A stretch of DNA of 49,592 nt from positions 1-49,592 of the forward strand of contig JANOHV010000244.1 of NCBI GenBank assembly GCA_031406795.1, in the 5' to 3' direction. A program made the translations under genes and the position numbers. The first letter of the stretch is position 1. Every line of letters begins with the position of its first letter. The notes beneath the pieces are model-generated. The model ran no database searches. It was not told where the DNA came from and saw only the letters and a program-made list of their open reading frames with translations. Shown here one piece after another: positions 7,709 through 16,018 of the stretch. This DNA is from DATDCY01 sp031406795 [NCBI: Candidatus Rokuibacteriota bacterium] (GTDB taxonomy: Bacteria > JAUVQV01).

Positions 7709-10700
7709 GTGCCGGCGCACAACTGCCCCGAGCTGACCGAGGCCTGCCTGCTCTCCGTCGCGCGCCACACGTTCATCCCTCACGAGGTGCTGCTCGTCGA
7801 CGACGCCAGCGACGAGCCGGCGGCCGCGGTGTTCCGGCGGCTGGCAGTCGGGCCGGTGCGCCTGCTGCACAACGAGGTGCGCCGCAGCTTCAGCGCGAAC
7901 AACAACCTCGCCGCTCGCGAGGCCCGCGGCGAGTACCTGTGCCTGCTCAACAACGACACGCTCGTCACGCCGGGGTGGCTCGAGGCGCTGATCGCGGTGC
8001 TCGAGCGCGAACCGGACATCGGCGTGCTCGGCAACAAGCAGCTCTTCCCGGACCGTCCCGGGCTGCACCACGCGGGGATGGCCTTCGATCAGCGCGGCTT
8101 CCCGATTCACCTGCACCCGCACTCGGATGCCGCCGCCCCTGCCGTGAACTACCAGCGCGACGTGCCGTGCGTGACGTTTGCGTGCGTGGCGATACCGGCT
8201 GCGGTCTATCGTCGCCTCGACGGGCTCGACGAAACTTACCGGAACGGCTTCGAGGACTGCGATTTCTGCCTGCGCGCGCGCCGCTCCGGCCTGCGGGTGA
8301 GCTACACGCCGGCGAGCGTCATCAGCCACTACGGCCAGAAATCGCCGAACCGCACGCAGTTCGACGACGAGAACTGGCAGTTGTTCCAGAAGCGGCACCC
8401 GGAGCGCGAACGGGGTTCTCTGGAGCGGATCACCGGCGAGGACCAGGCCTACAACGCGCTGGTGCGCAGCCGGCCGCGCCGGTCGCCCGCCGCGCCGGAG
8501 GGCCTGCATTTCGCGGTCGATTTCACCGCGGGCAACGCGTTCGCCTGGGCCACGGTCTCGCTGATCGAGGCCTTGCAGGCCACGGATCCCGGCGTCGCCC
8601 TCAGTGTGCCGTGGAGTCCGAGGGTTTCGCCCTCGATCCCGGCGGCGCAGCGGCGCCTGCTGCAGGGCCTGATGAAGAAGCAGCCGTGCGGCACCTGGCA
8701 CGTGAAGTGGTCCCACTACTGGGCCGCCCACCTCAAGCAGGAGCTCTTCGGCGAAGTGAATGCGGAATTCTTCTGCACGAACTACCGCTGCGGCCCGGGG
8801 CGGCACGGGCTGGATGCCTGGCTGCGCAACGTCCAGGTCAACGGCTACCACAAGCTGCCGGTTTCCCGCTTCAACCTCGAGGCCTTGCAGGACATCGGCG
8901 TGCCCGAGCGCGATTGCGCCGTCATGCCGCTCGGCTATTCGCCGGAGATCGACCGCTGGGACCCGCAGCACTCGCGGTCTCCCGAGCGTCGCAAGAAGCA
9001 GCTGCTGCTGGTCACCAACTCTCACGATCTCTACCGCTACGGCACGGATCTGGCGCTCGCCGCGCTCGGCGCGGCCTTCGGACCCGACGACCCGGTGGTG
9101 CTGCACATCAAGGATTACGGCGCCGCCTCCGGCAGCCACCAGCTGCGCGCCTGGATCGCCGAGCAGCAGCGGTTCCCGCGGGTCGTCTGGCACAGCACTT
9201 TCCTGCCCAAGGAGGAGCTGATCCGCCTGTACGCGGGCATGGACGCGCTGCTTGCGCCGTATCGCGGCGAAGGGTTTTCGATGAAGGTGCTCGACGCCAT
9301 GGCGCTGGGCCTGCCGGTCTTCATGCCGGCCTTCGGTGGTCCGACGGAGTTCGCCGTGCCCGGCAGTTTCCTCGAGATCCCGTGGCGGCGCACGCCCGTG
9401 GGGCCGTGCCTCGACCGCGACCAGTTCTACCTCGGCGACGACGCGTGGTGGTGCGAACCGGATGCCACGGCGCTGGCCGAACAGCTGCGCGCCTGGGCGG
9501 CGGACGACGGTGCAGCGAGGCGGGCCGGCGCGGCGGCTGCGCAGCACGTCCGCGGCCGGTACACCTGGGCGAACGCGGCGCAGCGGTTGCTCGACACCCT
9601 GCGCGGTTGGCGTTCGCGCCAGCTCGTGAGTGTCAGTCTGCGCCGCCAGCCCGACGAGCGGCCGCTGAGCGTCGTGATCCCGACGAAGGAGCGCAACGAC
9701 ACGCTGGTCAAGACGCTCGAGGCCTATGCACGGCAGTCTCTGCCGGCGCAGGATTACGAGCTGATCATCGTCAACGACCATGCGCCGCGCGATCCCCTGG
9801 CGGCGGCTGTCGAACCCTTCCGCGAGCGGCTGCCGCTGCGCGTGCTGGACAATCCCGGTCCCGGAGGGCCGGCCGCCGCGCGCAATGCCGGCATCGAGCT
9901 GGCGCGCGGCGCGATCGTGCTGATCACCGGCGACGACATCGTGCCGGACCCGGAATTTCTGAAAGTCCACGTCGAGGCGCACCGGCGCTTCCCGCAACTG
10001 GAGACCGGCATGATCGGGCTGAACAAATGGCACCCGGATCTCCCGCTGACGACGTTCATGGACCACATCACGGGAAAGGGCGGCCAGCAATTCAATTACC
10101 GCGGGCTCGAGGACAACGGGCCGGCGGGATTCGACCGCTTCTATACCTCGAACTGCTCGCTCAAGCGCGCTTTTCTGCTCGAAGAGGCCGGTCTGTTCAG
10201 CACAGCGTACAGCCTGGCCGCGTACGAGGACGTGGAATTCGCGTACCGGCTGCATCTGCGGGGATTCACGCTGCGCTATCTGGCGGGCGCAATCGGCTAC
10301 CACGACCATGCGATGGCGCCGAAGAGCTTCCTCGAGCGGCAGGTGCGCACGGGCCGGATGCTCGCGCTGCTATCGGTGCAGCGGCCGTCCTACGTCCCCG
10401 ATGAGCACCTGGCGTTTCTGCGCGCGATGGACTTCGCCCTGCGGCAGTTCCGCGCGGGGCGCCGCCCGGCGCAGGCGCTGCCCCCGCCCCTGGGCGAGCC
10501 GCTTCTGGCCATCTACGAGTGGCTGCTCGCTCTCGAGCAGGTCAACGCCGGCCCGGATCCCGAGGCCCCGGCACTGCTGCATCAGGACGCCGCCGCGTGG
10601 GCGCCGTTCATGCGCGCTGGGGCCAACCGCGTCTGGGAGGCGGCCAACGTGCTTGCGCTGCGTCGGGGGATGGCGGAGGAGTGGGCGCAAAACGACGAAG

Positions 10701-10960
10701 ACCGACGCTTCCTCGCGGCGTGGCTGGAGGCGGTCTCGGCGGCGCGCCTGCTCGGCGAGAACGACCTCTTCTGGCGGCTGCCGCACGTCTGCGGGCCAGG
10801 AGGCGGTGGCGCGCTCTTCCCCTCCTCGCCGCTGATCTACCACGCCAGCCGGTTCCTGCGTTCCGCGCCGGGGGTCGGGCGGCTGGTTGCCCGGCTGGAG
10901 AAGAGTCAGGCCGGCCGCAAGGTGCGCGACCTGGCCATGCGGGTGCTCAAGCGCGGATGA
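7709..10960 (+). CDS. Three-domain glycosyltransferase (GT2-GT4-GT2)
   Basis: A 1083-residue protein that could add more than one sugar. Residues 1-240 are a GT2 domain (VLLVDDAS, CLLNNDT as DxD equivalent, GFEDCDFCLRAR). About 264-645 is a GT4-type GT-B domain (TNSHDLYRYGTDLALAAL, YRGEGFSMKVLDAMALGLP donor loop). About 650-900 is a second GT2 domain (PLSVVIPTKERND, GGPAAARNAGIELARG, ITGDDIVPDP as DxD-like site, YEDVEFAYRLHLRGF). The tail to 1083 is helical with no call. The first conventional start in frame is GTG 7709, inside the first strand of the GT2 fold, so the N-terminus looks cut. A CTG at 7655, or one fewer G in the tract at 7661-7668 with GTG 7648 as start, would restore it. It ends in an ATGA overlap with the next gene. 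Confidence 0.88.
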   Translation: MPAHNCPELTEACLLSVARHTFIPHEVLLVDDASDEPAAAVFRRLAVGPVRLLHNEVRRSFSANNNLAAREARGEYLCLLNNDTLVTPGWLEALIAVLEREPDIGVLGNKQLFPDRPGLHHAGMAFDQRGFPIHLHPHSDAAAPAVNYQRDVPCVTFACVAIPAAVYRRLDGLDETYRNGFEDCDFCLRARRSGLRVSYTPASVISHYGQKSPNRTQFDDENWQLFQKRHPERERGSLERITGEDQAYNALVRSRPRRSPAAPEGLHFAVDFTAGNAFAWATVSLIEALQATDPGVALSVPWSPRVSPSIPAAQRRLLQGLMKKQPCGTWHVKWSHYWAAHLKQELFGEVNAEFFCTNYRCGPGRHGLDAWLRNVQVNGYHKLPVSRFNLEALQDIGVPERDCAVMPLGYSPEIDRWDPQHSRSPERRKKQLLLVTNSHDLYRYGTDLALAALGAAFGPDDPVVLHIKDYGAASGSHQLRAWIAEQQRFPRVVWHSTFLPKEELIRLYAGMDALLAPYRGEGFSMKVLDAMALGLPVFMPAFGGPTEFAVPGSFLEIPWRRTPVGPCLDRDQFYLGDDAWWCEPDATALAEQLRAWAADDGAARRAGAAAAQHVRGRYTWANAAQRLLDTLRGWRSRQLVSVSLRRQPDERPLSVVIPTKERNDTLVKTLEAYARQSLPAQDYELIIVNDHAPRDPLAAAVEPFRERLPLRVLDNPGPGGPAAARNAGIELARGAIVLITGDDIVPDPEFLKVHVEAHRRFPQLETGMIGLNKWHPDLPLTTFMDHITGKGGQQFNYRGLEDNGPAGFDRFYTSNCSLKRAFLLEEAGLFSTAYSLAAYEDVEFAYRLHLRGFTLRYLAGAIGYHDHAMAPKSFLERQVRTGRMLALLSVQRPSYVPDEHLAFLRAMDFALRQFRAGRRPAQALPPPLGEPLLAIYEWLLALEQVNAGPDPEAPALLHQDAAAWAPFMRAGANRVWEAANVLALRRGMAEEWAQNDEDRRFLAAWLEAVSAARLLGENDLFWRLPHVCGPGGGGALFPSSPLIYHASRFLRSAPGVGRLVARLEKSQAGRKVRDLAMRVLKRG

Positions 10961-11856
10961 GAACGGCCAGCGCCGTCATCCCGAGCGTCGGCACGCGCGA
11001 CTCCCTCGACGATATCATCGCGGTCCTGCGCGGCGAGCGCTGTCTCCGCGAGATCATCATCGCCTGGGATCTTCCCGCCATTCCGGCGCGGATTCCCGGC
11101 TCTTCGCCCGGCCCGGGGGCCGGCGACGCCTCCCGCCCGGACGCTCCCCCGGTGCGTTGCGTCTGCACGGGCGGGGGTCGCGGACCGGGAGCCGCCCGCA
11201 ACGCCGGCGCCGCTGCCGCCCGCGGGGACCTGCTGGTATTCATCGACGACGACGTGATCCCGGCGGTCGGCGCGATCGACGCGCTGGCAGGGGCGTCCGT
11301 CGGGGGAGACACATCGGCGGTCGGCTGCATAGTCCGGCATCCTCGCGTCGCGGACACGCTTTACACCCGATTCGCCTACGCCGGCGCCGTGCACACGGCA
11401 GCGTCCGCGACGGAGCATCCCGATCCCGTCGAGTTCTGCTCCGCGCTGGCTGCCGTGCCTCGCGAGGCCTTCCGGGCGGCGGGGGGATTCGACGAGACGC
11501 TCCGGATCTACTACGAGGACACCGAGCTGGCCTGGCGTCTTGTGCAACACGGAACAGCCTTGCGGTGGTGCCGGCAGGCGACCGGCCTGCACCTGCGCGA
11601 AATGGACCGGGAGTGGTTTCTCGAACGCTGCCGCAACCTTGGCCGGCAGTTGCGGCTGCTGCGCGAGGTCCGACCGGAATTCGCGCGCACGCTGCGGGTG
11701 GTTCCCCCTCGCCTCAACCGACTGGCTCCGGCGTTGGCGGCGGCCTGGCCGCTGCTGAAGCTTGCGCTGCCGCTCGCGGAGCGGGCCCCGGTGAATGTCG
11801 CGCTTCCGGCTCTCAAGCTGATCTATGCAGCTGGTGTCCTCTTCCACCGCAGGTGA
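10957..11856 (+). CDS. Family 2 glycosyltransferase
   Basis: 299-residue GT2. The N-terminal SAVIPSVGTRDSLDDII strand-turn, GPGAARNAGAAAARGD and LVFIDDDVIP (DxD) mark the donor half; a GGFDETLRIYYEDTELAWRL-type segment, split by no insertion, marks the acceptor half. The C-terminal 60 residues are hydrophobic and may associate with the membrane. There is a low-complexity proline/glycine loop at about residues 45-65. ATG 10957 overlaps the preceding stop (ATGA). It is the last gene of the plus-strand polysaccharide operon that begins at 3257. Confidence 0.9.
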   Translation: MRTASAVIPSVGTRDSLDDIIAVLRGERCLREIIIAWDLPAIPARIPGSSPGPGAGDASRPDAPPVRCVCTGGGRGPGAARNAGAAAARGDLLVFIDDDVIPAVGAIDALAGASVGGDTSAVGCIVRHPRVADTLYTRFAYAGAVHTAASATEHPDPVEFCSALAAVPREAFRAAGGFDETLRIYYEDTELAWRLVQHGTALRWCRQATGLHLREMDREWFLERCRNLGRQLRLLREVRPEFARTLRVVPPRLNRLAPALAAAWPLLKLALPLAERAPVNVALPALKLIYAAGVLFHRR

Positions 11857-11947
11857 CCCTTCCGCCCCCAGGGGCATCGCGCCCGCCGTCGGGCGTGATC
11901 GCAGTCACTTGAAATGTCCCGGCGATAACCTATTTTCCCTATGCAGG

Positions 11948-11953
11948 TATAAT
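11948..11953 (+). promoter_or_regulatory. Candidate -10 element for the beta-helix gene
   Basis: TATAAT consensus -10 in a short A/T-richer gap (11930-11955) otherwise rare here. No convincing -35 lies 16-18 nt upstream. Transcription from about 11960 would make ATG 11965 nearly leaderless, which favours 11992 or GTG 12010 as translation start. Confidence 0.4.
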
Positions 11954-11991
11954 AGTGCGGTGCCATGGGCAAGGCACGGAGATGGCGGGCA

Positions 11992-14900
11992 ATGGAATTT
12001 TTTGGTGGCGTGAAGCCGCTCGGTCGGTCGAAGAAGGTCCGGATGGAAGTCGCCTCCTGGCTGTTTGTGGCGCTGGTGGCGGGCGGTCTGACGCTTGGTG
12101 TGTCCCCGTCGCAGGGGGCAGGGGTGTCGGTTCCGAGTGCGGCCTACCCGACCATCCAGTCGGCGCTCGACCTCGCTCCGGACAACAGTCTGGTGGTTGT
12201 CGCCCCCGGGGTCTACGCGGAGGCGCTGCGGGCGGTTTCGCTCGGCAGGTCCCTCTACTTCAAGTCCTCGGGCGGAGCGGCCGTCACCGCGATCGACGGC
12301 GGGACCGTCCGCTCCCTGCTGCAGGTCATCAATGGCGCCGGCGCCAATGAGTTGAAAAACCTCACCTTTGACGGCTTCACCTTCAGGCGGGGGAAGGGCA
12401 CCGGAGCAACCTCACCGGTCCTGATCGCGGACGCGAGCCCGCAGTTCATCAACTGCACCTTTCTCGACAATACTTCAACGGACAAGGGTGGCGCGGTGCT
12501 GGCGTACAGCGCGGCCGGCATCAGAACCGCCCCGCTGTTCGTCAATTGCCTCTTCCAGAACAATCACTCCGACCAGTGGGGCGGTGCGGCGCTGATCGGC
12601 AACGGCGGGGTGATGACGACGCAGCACGTCCAGGCCTCCTTCAAGGACTGCCGATTCTTGAGCAACTCCGCCACCCGGGTCGGGGGGGGCACGAGCCAGG
12701 GCGGCGCGCTCGCCTTCGCCACGGCGAGCGGGAAGATCAGCAACTGCGAGTTCAACGGGAACGTCGCCACCTACGCCGGGGGGGCGATTTCCGCATTCAC
12801 AACTTTTGCCGACGGTACGGGTGTGCTCAACGCCGCCGACACGCTGGAGGTGCAGGGGTCGGTCTTCACGAACAACCACTGCGACGGGGTGGGCGCGCCG
12901 CCGACGGAAGGCGGCGCGATCCATGCCGAGTCAAACCTCACCGTCAAGGTCAGCGGCAGCGTCTTCACGGGCAATTTCGCCCAGGCCTCCGGCGCTCTGA
13001 ACAGCTATCGCGCCAACCTGGAAGTCATGAACAGCGTTTTCGACGGCAACCGGGCCACAGGGACCGGGGGGCTCGGGTTCGCCGGGGCGATCGGGGTGAA
13101 CAATAACGACGACGTCGACGCGGACCGCCGGGAGGCGAGTCTGACGGTCACCGACACCCTGATTCGCAATTCCGTCGCGCCGGTCGGCGGGGGGATCTAT
13201 TTCTCGGGCGACCTCAGATACAACAAGCTCGGTGCCGTCACGCTGACCAACACCACGATTGAAAATTGCCGGGCGACCACCGCCGGCGGCAGCTTCGGCC
13301 ATGGCGGCGGGCTCTTCCTCGACCGGGCGTCCAGTTCGAATTCGAAGCTGTTCCTGCTCAACAACACCGCCGAAGGGTTTGGCGGCGCTCTCGTCATCGT
13401 CTCGGGCACCCAGTTGGCCCTGAACAATTCCTATGTCATCGGCAACAATGCGGCGATAGATCCCTACCTCCACAACCCGACTGCGCTCCCGGTTCAGGCA
13501 CCCGGCACCACCATTGCGTACAGCAACGGTTCTCCGAGCGCCAACCTGGCGGTGATCGCGGCCATCCCCCTCATCACCCTCCAGGGAGTCGATTACCTGA
13601 CGTATGTGGTCGCTCCGTACAGGAATCCGGCCCCCGCGATCGACAATGGGGTCGGGCCGCTTCCCATCAGGGGGAGCAATCCGAATACTTTCGCGGCCGG
13701 AACCTCGATAGCCGGCAGGCTCGCCGATACCACCTTCACCCTGACTTCTTCGGGACAGCCGGCTCAGACTGCCTTCGTCGAATTCGTGCCGAACGGGATC
13801 AAGGGCGTCCCCTACGCCGGGGCGGCGGTGGCCCTCCCCGGGCGGGTGGAAGCCGAGAAGTTCGACAACGGCGGTGAGGCGGTGGCGTATCACGATCTCG
13901 ATGCGGCCAACAACGGCGGCGGGTACCGCCTCGGGGAGAGCGTCGACATCTTTCCCGACGCCGCCGGCGCCAGCAACGGATTCGGCGTCGGTTGGGTCAA
14001 TGCCGGAGAATGGCTGGAGTACTCCGTGAAAGTGACGCTCCCGGGCTGCTATCAGCTGGGTGTCCGCGCGGCAACGCCCTTCGGCGGGAGCCTTTCGCTG
14101 CAGGTAGGCGGCGTTGACGTCGGCAGCGAGTTGGTGGTTCCGAGCACCGGCGGCTTTGCCTCCTGGCAGACGTTCCCCGTGTCGGGGGTCGGGCTGGGTC
14201 AGGGGTCAACCCGACTGCGGCTGACCGCCCTGACGGATGGCGTGAATCTCGACTATCTGGAGTTCACGGCGCTCGGCAACGGCAATCCAGTCGCCCGGGC
14301 CGGCGGTCCCTACACGACCGTTCGGAATATCGCCCGGACTCTGCGGGCGTCCCAGTCCACCGACCCCGACCAGGCGTGCGGGGATGCGGTCGCGAAGTAT
14401 GAATGGGATCTCAATAACGACGGCGTGTTCGGCGTTTTTGCGGCCGACGAGAAACTGTCCTGGCTGCGGATCGTGACCGAGATCTGCGGCGGCAACTGCA
14501 TCGAGGGGGTTTCGTATCCCCTGACCCTGCGCGTAACGGACGGTTCCGGCTTGACGGGCACGGACGTCACGACGTTCACGGTGGTGGCGAAACTCCCCGC
14601 GCCGAACGATTTCGACGGAGACGGCAAGTCCGATTTCGGGGCCTACGATCCGCCGTCCGGGGGTTGGACGCTCTACAAGTCGACCGAGGTCGGCCCCTGG
14701 ACGACGAGCTTCGGCTTCCCCGGGACCTACCCCGTGTCGGGGGACTTCGACGGCGACGGGAAAGGGGATTTCGGCTGCTATTACCCGCCACAGGGCAAGT
14801 GGTACCTGTTCCAGAGCCAGGTCGGGTTCTGGGAGACGGCGTTCGGGTATGACGGCACGATCCCGGTGGTCGGCGACTTCGACGGCGACGGCCGCACGGA

Positions 14901-15417
14901 CTTCGGCTGCTATTACCCGCCGCTGGGGAAGTGGTACCTTTTCCAGAGCCAGAGCGGGTTCCAGGAGACGGCGTTCGGGTATGAAGGCACCATCCCGGTG
15001 GTCGGCGACTTCGATGGTGACGGCCGCACGGACTTCGGCTGCTATTACCCGCCGCTCGGGAAATGGTACCTGTTCAGGAGTTCTCTCGGGTTCTTGGAGA
15101 CGGCGTTCGGGTATGAGGGCACCATTCCGATCGTCGGGGATTTCGACGGGGATGGCAAGGCGGACTTCGGCTGCTACTACCCGCCGCTCGGGAAATGGTA
15201 TTTCTATGCCAGCTCCGAGGGCTTTTCGGAGACCCAGTTCGGCTTCGATGGAACGGAGCCGGTCATCGGGGATTTCGATGGCGACGGTCAATCCGATTTT
15301 GCGGTCTTTCATGGCAAGACCGGCAATCTCTACCTCTTCCAGAGCAGCGCCGGATTCCGCCAGTCGACGCTTGGCTTTATCGGCGACTACCCCCTCGGGG
15401 GAAGGGCCATCCATTAA
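11992..15417 (+). CDS. Secreted beta-helix protein with CBM6, PKD-like and DxDxDG repeats
   Basis: A 1141-residue exported protein. A basic n-region (KPLGRSKKVR) is followed by a hydrophobic stretch and a likely cleavage site after SPSQGA. Residues about 40-500 form a right-handed beta-helix rich in N/G turns and short repeats such as FINCTFLDN and GGAI. About 615-760 is a CBM6-like module (RVEAEKFDNGG, VNAGEWLEYSVKV, LDYLEF). About 764-866 is PKD-like (ARAGGPYTT, KYEWDLNNDGVF, PLTLRVTDGSG). Six 44-residue DxDxDG repeats follow. It may bind or cleave an extracellular polysaccharide; no catalytic residues can be assigned. Start 11992 has GGAG about 10 nt upstream; 11965, GTG 12010 and 12043 are alternatives. 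The array is shared with the metalloprotease at 16015. Confidence 0.85.
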   Translation: MEFFGGVKPLGRSKKVRMEVASWLFVALVAGGLTLGVSPSQGAGVSVPSAAYPTIQSALDLAPDNSLVVVAPGVYAEALRAVSLGRSLYFKSSGGAAVTAIDGGTVRSLLQVINGAGANELKNLTFDGFTFRRGKGTGATSPVLIADASPQFINCTFLDNTSTDKGGAVLAYSAAGIRTAPLFVNCLFQNNHSDQWGGAALIGNGGVMTTQHVQASFKDCRFLSNSATRVGGGTSQGGALAFATASGKISNCEFNGNVATYAGGAISAFTTFADGTGVLNAADTLEVQGSVFTNNHCDGVGAPPTEGGAIHAESNLTVKVSGSVFTGNFAQASGALNSYRANLEVMNSVFDGNRATGTGGLGFAGAIGVNNNDDVDADRREASLTVTDTLIRNSVAPVGGGIYFSGDLRYNKLGAVTLTNTTIENCRATTAGGSFGHGGGLFLDRASSSNSKLFLLNNTAEGFGGALVIVSGTQLALNNSYVIGNNAAIDPYLHNPTALPVQAPGTTIAYSNGSPSANLAVIAAIPLITLQGVDYLTYVVAPYRNPAPAIDNGVGPLPIRGSNPNTFAAGTSIAGRLADTTFTLTSSGQPAQTAFVEFVPNGIKGVPYAGAAVALPGRVEAEKFDNGGEAVAYHDLDAANNGGGYRLGESVDIFPDAAGASNGFGVGWVNAGEWLEYSVKVTLPGCYQLGVRAATPFGGSLSLQVGGVDVGSELVVPSTGGFASWQTFPVSGVGLGQGSTRLRLTALTDGVNLDYLEFTALGNGNPVARAGGPYTTVRNIARTLRASQSTDPDQACGDAVAKYEWDLNNDGVFGVFAADEKLSWLRIVTEICGGNCIEGVSYPLTLRVTDGSGLTGTDVTTFTVVAKLPAPNDFDGDGKSDFGAYDPPSGGWTLYKSTEVGPWTTSFGFPGTYPVSGDFDGDGKGDFGCYYPPQGKWYLFQSQVGFWETAFGYDGTIPVVGDFDGDGRTDFGCYYPPLGKWYLFQSQSGFQETAFGYEGTIPVVGDFDGDGRTDFGCYYPPLGKWYLFRSSLGFLETAFGYEGTIPIVGDFDGDGKADFGCYYPPLGKWYFYASSEGFSETQFGFDGTEPVIGDFDGDGQSDFAVFHGKTGNLYLFQSSAGFRQSTLGFIGDYPLGGRAIH
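14605..15402 (+). repeat. Six 132-bp coding repeats (DxDxDG, FG-GAP/VCBS-like)
   Basis: Tandem 44-residue units with consensus GDFDGDGRTDFG, then YYPPLGKWYLF, then ETAFGYEGTIPV. Each begins with a DxDxDG calcium-loop-like motif. Central copies are near identical in DNA. The same unit forms the array at 16660-17424. Confidence 0.9.
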
Positions 15418-15493
15418 GGCCAGCACGGTGGGAAAGCGCGGCTGAATCGGGGCGACATCTCCGCAATCCAACCAGAGAAAGAGGTGTGCGCGG

Positions 15494-16018
15494 ATGAAGA
15501 GGAATTCTGTTGCGATCGTTCTCACGGCACTGCTGCTGGCTGCGGGATCGCCGGGCGGCGCAGTGATGCGCTCCCTGTCGACTGAGGAGTTGGCGAGATC
15601 CGCCGACGCGGTCGTGGAAGGCGATGTGGCGGATGTCGCCTCGTTCTGGACTGCCGACGGCAAGGCGATCGTCAGCAGAGCCACGGTTGTCGTGACCGAT
15701 GTCGTGCGCGGCTTCCCGGTGCAGAAGACCCTGACGGTCGAGTTCGAGGGCGGCGAGGTCGGGGATGTCGGCATGGGCGTTTCGGACATGGCGACTGTCT
15801 CTCGAGGACAGAGAATCCTGGTCTTTCTCCAGAAGAAGCGCGCATCCCGGGATGCGGGTCATTATGAAATCATCGGCAGAGCCCAGGGGGTCTACAAGGT
15901 CGGCGGAGACCGGGTCGCCAGGAAGAGTGGTTTCTCTCTGGCGCCGGGCAGCGGCGCCGATATCGACAACGACCTCGACGTGGATCTGCTGAAACAGAAG
16001 ATCAGAGGTGCGCGGTGA
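15494..16018 (+). CDS. Small secreted protein, matrixin neighbour family
   Basis: 174 residues with a signal peptide (MKRNSVAIVLTALLLAAG, likely cut after GGA). The mature part is a mixed beta protein: a helix LSTEELARSADAVVEGDV followed by strands ending LVFLQKK and IIGRAQGVYKV. From memory, proteins of this shape are often encoded next to M10-type zinc proteases; the activity is unknown. The 3' end is acidic (DIDNDLDVD), possibly metal binding. AGAGG lies about 9 nt before the ATG. Its stop overlaps the start of the metalloprotease gene as GTGA, so the two are translated together, which suggests a partner or chaperone role. That role is inference. Confidence 0.8.
   Translation: MKRNSVAIVLTALLLAAGSPGGAVMRSLSTEELARSADAVVEGDVADVASFWTADGKAIVSRATVVVTDVVRGFPVQKTLTVEFEGGEVGDVGMGVSDMATVSRGQRILVFLQKKRASRDAGHYEIIGRAQGVYKVGGDRVARKSGFSLAPGSGADIDNDLDVDLLKQKIRGAR

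Noticed and set aside
7178-10309. Minus-strand open frame of 1043 codons antisense to the three-domain glycosyltransferase
   Set aside because: High GC at third positions leaves the mirror frame open; the product is Arg/Pro/Gly-rich with no domain, while the plus frame has clear motifs.
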